Origin: Bacteroidales bacterium
GTDB lineage: Bacteria > Bacteroidota > Bacteroidia > Bacteroidales > M50B96
NCBI GenBank assembly: GCA_021740905.1
Contig: JAIOYV010000076.1
Coordinates: forward strand, 1-33,965
Reading direction: 5' to 3'
Length of the DNA stretch: 33,965 bases
Shown: positions 1 to 10,656 of the stretch, one piece after another
Position numbering within the stretch: position 1 is the first letter of the stretch
Layout of the letters: each line of letters opens with the position of its first letter
Notes under the pieces: model-generated
The model's input: only the letters and a program-made list of their open reading frames with translations
Databases searched by the model: none
Told to the model about the DNA's origin: nothing
Position numbers and translations under genes: made by a program

Positions 1-3000
1 GCCACATAACACCTTGCCATCCGGTGGCACCGGTTACAACACCTTTGGCAGCCCACCAAGCATAAAATGCCTGTCCGGCATCGGGGCTGTTTTGTAAGGC
101 ATTTACATCGAGTGTAAATGGATTTAGGACCCCTGTCTTCAGGTTTTCTGATGCCATTGCAAAATCCTCCACATTCAACAAATAGTGTGTTGCCGGGTTG
201 TTGTCGGTGCAGATAACGAAACCATCTACATCGTTCCCACTCAGCGAGTTCCAAATTTGACCAAGGTCTTCAGACGAGGTCAACCCAAAAGAATCAACCA
301 CGGGTTTTGCATGAACGGTAATGACTGCCTGGGTGTACCCTAAGAAGGTCGCACTTGCCAAACATCCTTTGGAGTCTTCAATCTTGGTAACTGAAATAGA
401 ATACGTACCGGGTGCGTATAGCTGCGGCGCAACAATGGTTGAACCGGCCGACAAACCGGATACTGTCACCGGGAGATCGTTGTTTACAATATATGTGATC
501 TCGTAAGGCGGAGTCCCGCCATACTCGGCATACAAGGTAACCCCAATGGTTTCATCGTAGCAATAATCTTCTGTAAAGTTCCATCCGGCTTCAACATTGT
601 TAAAACCAAAGCTAACTTGTGGCTCGTCGTTCACTGTAAAGGTAGCATTGTACTGTGCATAGTTCGCTGGTTCGCATCCATACACATCCGCTATTTTTGT
701 GATAAGCACATTATACGTACCAACTGCTTTAGTCCCTGTAAACAGGCTTTGTCCCTGGCTTACCGTGACAGGCCCCATGGCGTTTCCGTTTTCTGTCCAT
801 TCAATGGTGAATGGCCCGGTGCCTGCCAATACCTGGTCTAAAGTAATGTCGATGGTCTGGTCGTAACAGAAATCCAACTGGGCACCAGCGTAGAATTGGC
901 CGGGTGCATTGTTTGCATTGCTGGCAAAAATAATGGCTGGTTCTACATAGTTTTCAACCGTAAATGTGGCCGAGCAAGTCATTACATTCTGGCACCAATC
1001 GGTAATGCTCCAGGTCACGGTGGTTGAACCACCGGTAGCTAAAGGAGCACCTGTATTGTCGTTGGTGGCAGTTGGGCTTCCACCACCACAAGTTGCAGTT
1101 CCAGGTCCGGTTATCGTGTTGGTAAAGCTACCAAAATCACCGGCAGCAAAACCTGTCGTAACGATGAAATATTCTGTCCCTGTGTTAAGGGTCACATTCT
1201 CAATATCAGACGTACCTATCCCCCCGTTGCCATCATCATCACCAGCTACAAAATTTGCAGTTTGATCCTGTGGGTCAAAGGCATTTTCATATACAAATAA
1301 GTAACCATCCCAACCATCTTGAACACTACTAACATTATATGAACCAGTAACATTTACAGAAAAAGGACCATAAACACTATATGACACAGGGCCTAAGCTA
1401 GAACAACATGATCCAGAAGCAAATGGCCTATTCCAGGTATCAATACTAAGAGCATCATCCGGTGTGCTTCCTGTTAAGTCACAACTACCACCTGTCGAAT
1501 ATCCGTTGCTGCTTGTAGTGGTGCCCAACCATGTAGCAAAGGCTGCATCAATAGTTGCCTGGTCCTGGCAGGGGTTTTCGGTCTGAGGTGCAGGACAGGC
1601 CAAAGTTGTGGTCACAAATGACAGGGTCATGCAAACCGGTGTAAAGGCCGGACATGGGGCCATTGGGTTGGCTGTTAAACAAAGCTGTACCGATCCGGCG
1701 GCCAAATCTAAGGGGCCGGGGGTATAAGTAGCCTGTAAAATAGTGGCATCATCGAAAGAACCATCAACGCCACCTGTCCATAGCAACGAACTATAGTTGC
1801 TGGCCGTGAAATCATTCAACATATAGGTCCCGGTTGGGCAAATGGAAGCATCGGCTCCCGCTGTTGCTGTCACCGGTGGGTTGATAGTAACCGTAATCTG
1901 TTCGCTCACAATATCGGTGCAAGGTGCAAGCGGTGCAGCATCCAGTTTTATTTCCACCGAACCCAGGGCCAGGTCGCCGACTCCCGGTGTGTAGGTAGCG
2001 TTCATAGAATTAGCATTATCAAAGGCACCATCGCCCGTGGTGGTCCATAATACCGAAGTGGCATTGGCAACTGTTGGGGTAAATGGGATCACATCGCCTT
2101 CGCATATAGTCATATTACCGCCAATGTTCACGGTTGGTAAATCCTGAATTATCGTCAGGGTAAGCTGGCTGCTTGTCAAATTCACACAGGGTGGATTGTT
2201 GGCTGGGGTGGCCACCAGCTCTAAAACAACTGAACCATTGGCCACATCCATTGGGCCCGGGGTATAGAACGTGTACAGGTCTGAGGCATCGTCGAAGGAC
2301 CCATCGCCGTAAGTCGTCCAGGTGGTCAATGCGGCATTCGTTACAGTGGGGTTGAGTTGATAACCCGATTCGCAAATCGAAGCGTCGGCCCCTGCATAGA
2401 CATGGGCATTCTCAATAACAGTAATTACTACATCGCTGGTGACCTCGTTGGTACAAGGGCTGATCGAAACTGCGTGTAGAGTAAGGGTTACCGGGCCATA
2501 TTCGCCTACACCTGGTGTGTAAGTGGGTGTAAATGTTGTACCATCAATCCATGTACCTGTGCCGCCTGTCCAGTACACACTGCTATAATTAGTGGCCGTA
2601 CCGCTAAAAGTATGGGGAGAATCCTCGCAAATAGTGGCAGCAAGGCCAGCATCGGCGGTGGGGTGGTTTACAGTAATGGTCTGTGTACATTCTGCAAAAT
2701 TACCACAGAAGTCGTATACCCTGTATGTTCGCGTAATGGTTTCCGGATTGAGCAAGCCATCGGATACATCGCCCTGGTGGACCACTTGCAGTGGAGCACC
2801 GCAATTATCGTTTGTTACAGGTAAATTGATGTCAGGTACAGGTATTTCGGCTATGCAATTAACTGCAATAGCAGGTGGACACGAAATTGTTGGATCGGTA
2901 ATGTCGTCGATCGTAATAATCTGGGTACACTCTGCAAAGTTGCCACAGGCATCGGTAGCCCGGTACGTCCGGGTGATGGTCTCCGGGCAGCTTTGATTGT

Positions 3001-6000
3001 CAGATACATCCCCTACGTGGGTTACAATCACAGGAGCCAAGCAATTATCGCTAGTTACCGGGAGGGTAATGTCCACAACCGGCACATCTTCGATACACTC
3101 AACCAGCACAGGGGCAGGGCAAGAAATTGTTGGATTGGTAATGTCATCTACCGAAATAATTTGCGTACACTCGGCAAAGTTGCCACAGGCATCGGTTGCC
3201 CGATAAGTCCGGGTAATGGTTTCAGGGCAAGTTTGTCCATCAGATACATCGCCTTCATGGCTTACTACTACATTACTAGAACCAGCCGTATAGTGAATAT
3301 TCCCGTTCCAAGTACGTGAATTAAAAATACTTCCACTCCAAATTGGGGTACCAAATCCTATACCAGTACTAATCTGCATATTAGGATCGGAATAAACATT
3401 ATCGCCATTGGTATAAGCAAACTGAAATAATCCTCCTATTCCGCCATCTGTTTGATAGATAAATATTCCAAATACTTCACCGGGTTGAATCGTCAGGCCA
3501 CCTAAAGCCATCGGGGATGGGTTGCCTATACCTGCAGAAACGACAGGGACATCCCCCATCAGGGTCCATGCAGCTGAGTTGCTTTCATTACCAACATAAG
3601 TTCCACCACCCGTTACATACCAGGCACCTACAGTATGATTAGTGCCTGCCAAAGATTGTAAATGAACATCAAAACTATTGATAGTAATCGCAGTTGATCC
3701 AATATTGGTCACATCAAACATATTACCTCTAAAACTATTATTCGTAGCAAAAGTAGTTCCTAAGAAAGTGGTAGTCAATGTATGGCAATTGTCAGTGACA
3801 ACTGGAAGAGTAATATCTGGAGCCGATACATCTTCGATACATTCTACCAATACTGGGGCAGGACAGGTTATAGTTGGGTTAGTAATGTCATGGACCGTAA
3901 TAATCTGGGTGCACTCTGCAAAATTGCCACTAGCATCAGTAGCCCTATATGTTCTGGTTATAGTTTCAGGACAGGTCTGCCCGTCGGACACATCGCCTTC
4001 ATGTGTCACCACAATCGTACCCAGACAATTATCGCTGGTAACGGGTAGTAAGATATCTGCAGGTGGAACATCTGCCAGACATTCTACCAGCACTGGGGCA
4101 GGACAGGTAATAACCGGAGCTTCAATATCATTCACTGTAACTGTAAAGCTACAAGAAGCTGTATTTCCATTTAAATCGGTTATTTGGTGAGTTTCTGTTG
4201 TGGTTCCAACGGGGAATAAAGACCCGGAGCCTAAGCCCGCAATCAAATCCAGACTAGACTCACGTGTATAATGGATAATTCCGTTCCAAACACGGGGGGA
4301 AAGAACGGTACTACCTGCACCACCAAAGGGATATTCCAAGCCTTTACCCTCGAAAATTTTAATATTGGCATCTGAAGAATATAAATTTCCAAGGGTAGTG
4401 CCATTTAAATATTTCACGTTATACCCATCTGTAGATGTTATGTAAAATGCATAAGTTTGTCCTGAAGTAAGGCTTAAATTAATACTTATGGGAAGTGGAG
4501 TTGGGTTACCCAATCCGGCTACAACAACTCCCGTAGCTGACCCTATCAGGGTCCAGGCTCCTGCATTTGTTTCAAAACCCACATGAGTCCCGGTTTTGTA
4601 GTAGACCGCATAATCGTGTAAGGTTCCACTAGTTGCTCCCGTATGGATATCAAAACCTGAAATGACCAAATCGTTTATGGCTTCTACATCAAACATATTA
4701 CCATCCTGTCCATTATTTGTAGTAAAGGTAGTTTGTAACTGACCGGAACCTGTTAACGCACAATTATCGGCCACAGTAGGATCCGGATACGAAACTACTG
4801 CGCCACATTGGCCGGCTTCGTTTGAAACGGTAATGTTGGCCGGGCAGGTAATTTGGGGAGGCCCCGGGTGAATGGAAATATCATTGTCGTTGCAATCGGT
4901 GTTGTCGAGCACCCAGCCCGTTCCCGGGTCACAATTCAAGGTAAGAAAGTTATTAGGATCACCATAATTGTCGCCATCCATATCGGTATAATACGTAGCT
5001 GTTAAGTCAGGAGTGGTAATTTCGAGGCTCCACGTATCCAGTGAGCCGCCATCCGGGGATGCATAATCAAATATTGTAAGTGTCCAGGTTCCGTTGGGTG
5101 AAGTGCCATTTAGCGCTGATAATGCATCAATAGGCTGGAAGGTTCCACTTATGGCAGGCAAGTTTCCGCATGTAGATTCAAAATCGGCTGCAGTAAGTGT
5201 TGCTGCATCATCAAAGGCCAATTCCAGATTATCCCCACTGCATCCAAATGTTGAATTTGGCACACCAGGCTGGTCAAATAAAGTATAAACAGCGCCACCC
5301 GGAGCGGTTAGAGTTGCTTTGAGGTCGCCTACCCAGGAATGCGTAATGTTCAGATTCAACACATTCAGATCAATAATATTATCGGTATAGCCACTAAGTG
5401 TTAAGGTGGAAGTGATTGTTGGGGCTCCTGAACTGGAAATCGCCACGGGAACATCCACACTGGGGAGGGTAGCAACCGCTGGAAAGTCTGTTATCCCATC
5501 GCAATCATTATCTACACCATCGCAAATCTCCGTAGCTCCGGGGTTGATGGCAGCATCGGTATCGTCGCAATCTCCATCCTGCAAAACCATGTTAGGCCCT
5601 GGCTGGCAAGTCCAGATAGGAGCACCTGCCCCGTATCCGTCATTATCCTGGTCAGAGTAGTAATTTTGTGCGAAACCATCATCAATAGTCCCGTTACAAT
5701 CATCGTCAATGCCATTGCAAACTTCTGTGGCTCCCGGATTAACGGAACCATTGGCGTCGTCGCAATCGCCATCCAGCAAAGAGTATCCAACAGTAGGAGA
5801 ACAAAGTGCTACGGGAGACCCGGCACCATATCCATCCAGGTCGGCATCGACATAGTAGAAGTTACCAACTACAGAAAAAGTTCGCGTGTAGTTGTCTCCA
5901 CCCGTACCGTCACCGTTTCCATCGAGAGCAGTACCAAAAGGATTGGCAAGACCACCCGATATCAGGCTTAGACGATATTCTCCACAGGGCAAAGGAGTAT

Positions 6001-7801
6001 TCGTGATGGTATAGGTTTTTTGATTGGTTCCAATTTGATACAAAACGGTTGTGGTAACCGGGTAAATCACATCGTCGCCATCGTTGAAGGTTCCGTTGGG
6101 TCCAGCACCACGAAATTCATAATTTAAAAGGTTAAGGGCGTAAGCCGGATCCATTACCTGATCGAAAGCTACCGTAAAACTATTTACATTGGCAGATAAT
6201 CCGATTGCGCCCTCGGCGGGCAAACCGGTTATCCAATCAACCTTGGGGGCAGGAAGCGTAGCCGTAACAGCCTGAAAGGAGTTTACCCGGCCTGAGCCAA
6301 GCAAACCAATATAAGTTGGATTGGCTGCATCAATATTATCGGCTGTTGCCAATAATTGCGCTGCTACCTGATCGCGCGTCCAGGTGGGATGAGCAGACCA
6401 AATCAAGGCAGCTACCCCGGCGGCATTTGGAGTTGCCATACTGGTACCGGAATAGGTTGCATAGGAGTTGCCTATTATTGTAGAAAGAATGGAACTTCCG
6501 GGTGCAGAAACATCAATCCCTGTCCCATAGTTACTAAAACTACTTTTAATATCTGATGCGTCGGTACTCGCTACAAAGATAGATTGGTCAAATACCTGAC
6601 GGGGTGGATTGAGTTGATTATTATTGCCGGCAGAATTCAGGTGCAACACACCTGAACTGTACAGGTATTGCAACCCGGCTGTAAATACCGGATCTCCTAC
6701 CCAACCATCAACATTATAACTGGTATTCACAATTTGAGCCCCATTGTCGGTGGCGTAAGTATAAGCGGCATTGATAATAGCTGCTGTCCATGGAAGGCTG
6801 CTATTGTAGAATTGAAGCGCCATAATTTTGCATCCTCCTGCTGTTCCGGAAATGCCAATGGCATTATTGGTACGGCCTGCAGCAATACCGGCTACGTGGC
6901 TTCCGTGAGTGTCGCCATTGGCTGCATGGTTGGGGTCATTGTTATTGCCGGGGAAATCCCAGCCATACACATCGTCCACATATCCGTTTGCATCATCATC
7001 TATGGTGTTTCCGGGTATCTCGCCTGGATTAGCCCAAATGTTAGGGGCAAGGTCGGAATGAGCCAGTTCCACTCCGTCGTCGGCAATACCGATGATAAGG
7101 CTTGAACTACCCAGTGTGATATCCCATGCCAGGTTGTTTTGCATGAGTGTATGGTGGTACTGCGAAGCGTAACTTGGATCGTTGGGAATAAATTCCCGGG
7201 GATCATCACCCTGGAAATAAAAATTAGGCGAACTCCACAAAACGCCACTCCTGCCTTCGAGTAATCTCATGGCAGCAAATACGTCCAAACCTGCGGGCAG
7301 GGATAAATGAGCCAGGGTAACACTGCGTGACGGCCCACGTTCTACGGTTGTCAACTGCGCCATCAGTTTAATGTTTGACTGTCCAAACATTTTCGACCAG
7401 TCGTAACTCTGTAAGGTAGCAGCTACTCTTGATTTTGCCACATCAAGCTCCATGGCCACCACAATTTCGTTGGGCATGTAGGGATGGTGTTTGGCTCTTT
7501 CAATCATGTCCTCATAAGTCACCGCTTTAGCAGAAAACGGATCCGCTATTTGCTGAGGCTCGTAGGCTTGTTCTTTACTCTGCTCTTCCGTAGAAGATTG
7601 CTTTTCTTTCAATGAGGAATTCTGCTTCTCATTGGCTTCGATTTTTCTTTTCAATTCGGCATCAAACTCCGACTGATCCGAATACTTTTTACCATCTACT
7701 ATTGTCTGACCGATACTGCTGACATTCAACGATACCAAGAGTAAAAACAAGAATAATCCTGCTTTTAAATGCATCAAAGCAATTTTGTACTTGTGCTTCA
7801 T
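1..7801 (-). CDS. Giant secreted S8 (subtilisin-like) protease with MopE, P-domain, HYR and PKD-like repeats; 3' end outside window
   Basis: One open frame runs from an ATG at 7801 to the left edge, giving at least 2,600 residues with no stop. The N-terminus has a basic, hydrophobic stretch (residues 1-35) that fits a Sec signal peptide, then a Lys/Glu/Gln-rich pro-region. The peptidase S8 triad is visible: D241 in IADDGVE, H299 in DTHGSHVAG and S454 in YSGTSMATP. After it come two MopE-type metal-binding repeats (DGDCDD...PGATE.C.G.D.DCDG, about plus 5,800-5,480), a proprotein-convertase P-like domain (about 5,400-5,000), HYR modules (about 4,860-2,650, with TRTYRATDACGNFAECTQ repeated), PKD/Ig-like repeats (about 2,650-1,620) and further beta-rich modules. 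By family this should be a cell-surface or secreted protease or adhesin. A T9SS C-terminal sorting domain would be expected beyond the left edge, but that is inference. No partner gene is adjacent. Confidence 0.93.
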   Translation of the reverse strand, partial: MKHKYKIALMHLKAGLFLFLLLVSLNVSSIGQTIVDGKKYSDQSEFDAELKRKIEANEKQNSSLKEKQSSTEEQSKEQAYEPQQIADPFSAKAVTYEDMIERAKHHPYMPNEIVVAMELDVAKSRVAATLQSYDWSKMFGQSNIKLMAQLTTVERGPSRSVTLAHLSLPAGLDVFAAMRLLEGRSGVLWSSPNFYFQGDDPREFIPNDPSYASQYHHTLMQNNLAWDITLGSSSLIIGIADDGVELAHSDLAPNIWANPGEIPGNTIDDDANGYVDDVYGWDFPGNNNDPNHAANGDTHGSHVAGIAAGRTNNAIGISGTAGGCKIMALQFYNSSLPWTAAIINAAYTYATDNGAQIVNTSYNVDGWVGDPVFTAGLQYLYSSGVLHLNSAGNNNQLNPPRQVFDQSIFVASTDASDIKSSFSNYGTGIDVSAPGSSILSTIIGNSYATYSGTSMATPNAAGVAALIWSAHPTWTRDQVAAQLLATADNIDAANPTYIGLLGSGRVNSFQAVTATLPAPKVDWITGLPAEGAIGLSANVNSFTVAFDQVMDPAYALNLLNYEFRGAGPNGTFNDGDDVIYPVTTTVLYQIGTNQKTYTITNTPLPCGEYRLSLISGGLANPFGTALDGNGDGTGGDNYTRTFSVVGNFYYVDADLDGYGAGSPVALCSPTVGYSLLDGDCDDANGSVNPGATEVCNGIDDDCNGTIDDGFAQNYYSDQDNDGYGAGAPIWTCQPGPNMVLQDGDCDDTDAAINPGATEICDGVDNDCDGITDFPAVATLPSVDVPVAISSSGAPTITSTLTLSGYTDNIIDLNVLNLNITHSWVGDLKATLTAPGGAVYTLFDQPGVPNSTFGCSGDNLELAFDDAATLTAADFESTCGNLPAISGTFQPIDALSALNGTSPNGTWTLTIFDYASPDGGSLDTWSLEITTPDLTATYYTDMDGDNYGDPNNFLTLNCDPGTGWVLDNTDCNDNDISIHPGPPQITCPANITVSNEAGQCGAVVSYPDPTVADNCALTGSGQLQTTFTTNNGQDGNMFDVEAINDLVISGFDIHTGATSGTLHDYAVYYKTGTHVGFETNAGAWTLIGSATGVVVAGLGNPTPLPISINLSLTSGQTYAFYITSTDGYNVKYLNGTTLGNLYSSDANIKIFEGKGLEYPFGGAGSTVLSPRVWNGIIHYTRESSLDLIAGLGSGSLFPVGTTTETHQITDLNGNTASCSFTVTVNDIEAPVITCPAPVLVECLADVPPADILLPVTSDNCLGTIVVTHEGDVSDGQTCPETITRTYRATDASGNFAECTQIITVHDITNPTITCPAPVLVECIEDVSAPDITLPVVTDNCHTLTTTFLGTTFATNNSFRGNMFDVTNIGSTAITINSFDVHLQSLAGTNHTVGAWYVTGGGTYVGNESNSAAWTLMGDVPVVSAGIGNPSPMALGGLTIQPGEVFGIFIYQTDGGIGGLFQFAYTNGDNVYSDPNMQISTGIGFGTPIWSGSIFNSRTWNGNIHYTAGSSNVVVSHEGDVSDGQTCPETITRTYRATDACGNFAECTQIISVDDITNPTISCPAPVLVECIEDVPVVDITLPVTSDNCLAPVIVTHVGDVSDNQSCPETITRTYRATDACGNFAECTQIITIDDITDPTISCPPAIAVNCIAEIPVPDINLPVTNDNCGAPLQVVHQGDVSDGLLNPETITRTYRVYDFCGNFAECTQTITVNHPTADAGLAATICEDSPHTFSGTATNYSSVYWTGGTGTWIDGTTFTPTYTPGVGEYGPVTLTLHAVSISPCTNEVTSDVVITVIENAHVYAGADASICESGYQLNPTVTNAALTTWTTYGDGSFDDASDLYTFYTPGPMDVANGSVVLELVATPANNPPCVNLTSSQLTLTIIQDLPTVNIGGNMTICEGDVIPFTPTVANATSVLWTTTGDGAFDNANSMNATYTPGVGDLALGSVEIKLDAAPLAPCTDIVSEQITVTINPPVTATAGADASICPTGTYMLNDFTASNYSSLLWTGGVDGSFDDATILQATYTPGPLDLAAGSVQLCLTANPMAPCPAFTPVCMTLSFVTTTLACPAPQTENPCQDQATIDAAFATWLGTTTSSNGYSTGGSCDLTGSTPDDALSIDTWNRPFASGSCCSSLGPVSYSVYGPFSVNVTGSYNVSSVQDGWDGYLFVYENAFDPQDQTANFVAGDDDGNGGIGTSDIENVTLNTGTEYFIVTTGFAAGDFGSFTNTITGPGTATCGGGSPTATNDNTGAPLATGGSTTVTWSITDWCQNVMTCSATFTVENYVEPAIIFASNANNAPGQFYAGAQLDFCYDQTIDITLDQVLAGTGPFTIEWTENGNAMGPVTVSQGQSLFTGTKAVGTYNVLITKIADVYGCEPANYAQYNATFTVNDEPQVSFGFNNVEAGWNFTEDYCYDETIGVTLYAEYGGTPPYEITYIVNNDLPVTVSGLSAGSTIVAPQLYAPGTYSISVTKIEDSKGCLASATFLGYTQAVITVHAKPVVDSFGLTSSEDLGQIWNSLSGNDVDGFVICTDNNPATHYLLNVEDFAMASENLKTGVLNPFTLDVNALQNSPDAGQAFYAWWAAKGVVTGATGWQGVMW

Positions 7802-8624
7802 ATCCACAAATTTTTAATTAATATTTAGGTTTAAAAAATTATTATCCTGACTAAATTCGATGTTTATCATAAGTGCGCTTCTTCCTAAAATTGCTTGTTC
7901 CTAAACAATGGCTTATTTGGAATAGTTCTACATAGGAAGATTTATGTATTGAGTAAAATATAACGAACAGGAAATATTATCCATATTAACTGCCAAAATA
8001 TCTCAAATTATCGTGGTCGTTGTTAGGAATTTCAATAGGCCAGATAAAAAGCCTATAGTCAATGTTACCAATTATTTAACAACAATTAAAATATTTTAAA
8101 ATGATGAAAACAAGAATTATTATGTTAGCTTTAACTGTTTTTATTAAATCCATTTGCTCTTTCTTCAAAAGACCATAAAAAAATAAGGTCTAAATAGTAT
8201 AAAAATTACAATATGCAGTTTTTCATAATGTTACGACAAATATGGCATACAGATAACCATCAATTTGCAAATAGTTTCCAAATAAGTAGTTTCAATCATT
8301 TCATATCCTTCTTTTTGTTTGATAGGTATCCAACTTGTCTTCCAATATAATAATATCAATTTCATTATTAAATGCGATACCCATTTCGCTAATTGATATA
8401 GCCTGACCCGATATTTTGTCGGCAGTAAATGCCGATACAGACCAGCCTGTCCAGCAGGCAGGTTTGAAGGGTGTTTAGGAGGGAAGCGAACTAAAGGCGA
8501 ATTTCAAATAGTGACCGGTATAATTTCACCTATTTGGTTTTAGATTATCGGGCGAAGATTTGCCAACTTGCACATTCGTTTAATCCCCTTACTAATTTTG
8601 GAGAAGATATTTTGTAAGGTTTAC
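7802..8624. other. Gene-poor spacer between the protease and the glycosyltransferase cluster
   Basis: About 820 AT-rich bases with no convincing gene. It holds a 25-codon ORF at 8101-8178 (plus) that reads like a signal peptide (MMKTRIIMLALTVF...) and stops at once, so it may be the stub of a lost secreted gene. On the minus strand at 8301-8480 there is a stretch without a start codon (ending ...IIILEDKLDTYQTKRRI) that may be a decayed coding remnant. A short hairpin, gcctg-tccag-caggc, lies at 8445-8459. No strong promoter or terminator was recognised. Confidence 0.5.
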
Positions 8625-10184
8625 TTATTCATAACCCTGTAGATCTTTGTTGATCAACAACACAGATGGATTATCCTTTAAATAACCAGGGAGTTCAGTG
8701 TCCTGGCCTGCAAAAATAGCTGTCAACCTTCCCTTTGTTTTCAGGTCTTCGTATTGCTCAAGCGTAGGGATGAAATTGTAAGCTGGCAAACCGGTGTAGA
8801 ACATGGCTTCGATATAATGGCGGCCCTTTACATTGAAGAGTACCGTATTTTCGGCCAAATCAAGCGACTTGAATATTTCTTTGTTGTGCAAAAGCTGGCG
8901 GGAATAGGAGTTGGCTTCATTCTTTATTGAGTGCTTTTCTTGCAGATACCCTATTTCGAACTGGACTACCACCAAAGCAACAATAGCCAAAACAAAAAGC
9001 AAGGCACGAAGATTCCCCTTTTTCAGAAACCTACAAGCAAAATTTAACAGGGTGTCGAGCAAAGATGCAAAAGCCATAAAAACGATCATGGCTACAACGA
9101 TGGTAAACGAAGGCATTTTAGTGGCTGCAAGCGAGAAAAAAAGATAAACCACCAGCACCATGCTCAACAACGAATAATACAGCTTTTTGTCCCGGCTGCT
9201 TTTGTACATGAAATAAAGCGCGGGGATAATTAATAACAAAGCAAACGAACCATAGATGGTCTTGAACATGTCGAAATGGTACCAAAACGATCCGCCGTGC
9301 CCTTCCAGTGCTTTCGTAAAGTGCAAGGCATTAAATTGAAATGCAGCGCCTGCTTCGGCCGGATACCACATAAACGAAAGCACCTGCCAGGGGAGGGCAA
9401 TCAATACGGTAACAACAAGCGATATGAACAAATCCTTGTTGGCTGAAAAGGTATATTTCTCCTGTAGGATCCGCAACACAAACCATCCCAAATAAACCAA
9501 TAAACCAACCAGCCATTTGCATAAAATAGCCATGCCGGAAAACATGCCTATCAGGTAAATCCAAATTTTATTCTGTGAAAAATGGTATTCGATAAATGAC
9601 CACAGGCTCAGTGAAACGTACACAAAAAAAGTGAAGTCGTTGTGTTCTAGTTCCTGCCTGCCAGTTATCAGCTCAAAAATGTAAAGGTTGATTATTATCA
9701 GTATCCCGGAAATGTATCCTGCCCTTTGCCCAACCAGCAACATGCCTGAACGGTAACCGGCATAAACCAATGCTGCGCCCAACACAATATTTGGCAGGCG
9801 GAGGGTGAATTCAGATATTCCAAAAAGCTTAAAGCTCAGTGCAATTTGCCATAAAAAAAGAGGCTGCTTGTGCAACCAGATATAGTATCTGTCCCATCTA
9901 TCGTAAGCCATGCTAACAACCGGATCGTCGTATAGGGTTGGCATCAATGGGTGGTTCATCAGGTTTTTGCCCACCAAAGCATGGAAACGTTCATCCCACA
10001 GATTTAAAAACGGATCCATCAAGGCAGCAAAGCTGAAAACAAAAATGCCGGTCAAAACTAAAAAAGCAACAGCGAAACTGGCTTTCCCTTTTGATTGAAA
10101 AAACAAGCTGATGGCAAAGCAAACGCCCGCGATTAGCAAAATTAGAAGCTGTGTGTTGTCGAAATACAAAGAGAAAGATTCCAT
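8625..10184 (-). CDS. GT39/ArnT-like membrane glycosyltransferase
   Basis: A 519-residue polytopic membrane protein with around ten hydrophobic segments and a hydrophilic C-terminal 120 residues, the layout of dolichyl/undecaprenyl-phosphate-sugar transferases (GT39, PMT/ArnT). The first periplasmic loop carries the acidic motif LWDER (D64-E65), the position of the catalytic Asp-Glu in this family. HKQPLFLW (about 105-112) and QELEHND follow. The family moves a sugar from a polyprenyl-phosphate carrier onto lipid or protein on the outer face of the inner membrane. Donor and acceptor cannot be read from the sequence. The ATG is 4 nt past the stop of the RhuM-like gene, so the two are probably co-transcribed at the end of the polysaccharide cluster. 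Confidence 0.85.
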   Translation of the reverse strand: MESFSLYFDNTQLLILLIAGVCFAISLFFQSKGKASFAVAFLVLTGIFVFSFAALMDPFLNLWDERFHALVGKNLMNHPLMPTLYDDPVVSMAYDRWDRYYIWLHKQPLFLWQIALSFKLFGISEFTLRLPNIVLGAALVYAGYRSGMLLVGQRAGYISGILIIINLYIFELITGRQELEHNDFTFFVYVSLSLWSFIEYHFSQNKIWIYLIGMFSGMAILCKWLVGLLVYLGWFVLRILQEKYTFSANKDLFISLVVTVLIALPWQVLSFMWYPAEAGAAFQFNALHFTKALEGHGGSFWYHFDMFKTIYGSFALLLIIPALYFMYKSSRDKKLYYSLLSMVLVVYLFFSLAATKMPSFTIVVAMIVFMAFASLLDTLLNFACRFLKKGNLRALLFVLAIVALVVVQFEIGYLQEKHSIKNEANSYSRQLLHNKEIFKSLDLAENTVLFNVKGRHYIEAMFYTGLPAYNFIPTLEQYEDLKTKGRLTAIFAGQDTELPGYLKDNPSVLLINKDLQGYE

Positions 10185-10188
10185 AGTA

Positions 10189-10656
10189 CTATTTTAACTT
10201 TTTGATTATTCTGTCAAAATCCGATTCATACAAACCATCCTGGATTATCCGGTATATTTCGTATTCGTGAAGGATTTGAGTTGCCCATTTCCTGAACTCG
10301 ATGGCCCGGTGCGAATTTACCCGGTAACCCACTGCAACAATCGCTTTCAGGTTATAATATTTAACTTCTTTTTCTTGTGTTTTCCCTTCAATAGCGCCAT
10401 GTTGAGTGGTATGTCGGAAACCCCGACACACCACATTTTCTTCCAGTTCCCCTTCTGAGAATATCTTTTTCAGGTGCTCGGTGATGGTTGATCTTCCTTT
10501 TTCGAAAAGTTCAGAAATTAGCTTTTGCGTAAGCCAAAGCGTTTCATCCTTAAAGAAAACATCAATATTGACTTTGCCATCGGCTGTTTTAAAGAGTACA
10601 AAATTTGAGAGCTTTTGCAAACCGGAATCACTATTTAGAATTTCAAGGTTGTCCAT
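10189..10656 (-). CDS. RhuM-family protein, short form
   Basis: A 155-residue protein whose first ~130 residues match the RhuM/Fic-associated N-terminal domain: VNIDVFFKDETLWLTQKLIS, the TEHLKKIF helix, KEVKYYNLKAIVAVGYRV and HRAIEFRKWATQILHEY. Full RhuM proteins are usually about 330 residues. Here the frame ends soon after the conserved domain with ...YESDFDRIIKKLK, so it is either a short form or an internally or C-terminally shortened remnant. RhuM function is poorly known (named after a Salmonella pathogenicity-island gene) and the family is frequent in mobile regions. It sits 4 nt before the GT39 gene and after an inverted-repeat element, which suggests late insertion into the glycosyltransferase cluster. 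Confidence 0.75.
   Translation of the reverse strand: MDNLEILNSDSGLQKLSNFVLFKTADGKVNIDVFFKDETLWLTQKLISELFEKGRSTITEHLKKIFSEGELEENVVCRGFRHTTQHGAIEGKTQEKEVKYYNLKAIVAVGYRVNSHRAIEFRKWATQILHEYEIYRIIQDGLYESDFDRIIKKLK

Noticed and set aside
321-7105. Many plus-strand and other-frame ORFs of 60-170 codons inside the protease region
   Set aside because: They are antisense shadows of the continuous minus-strand frame, which shows clear S8, MopE and HYR motifs. The apparent repetition in their translations comes from the HYR repeats.
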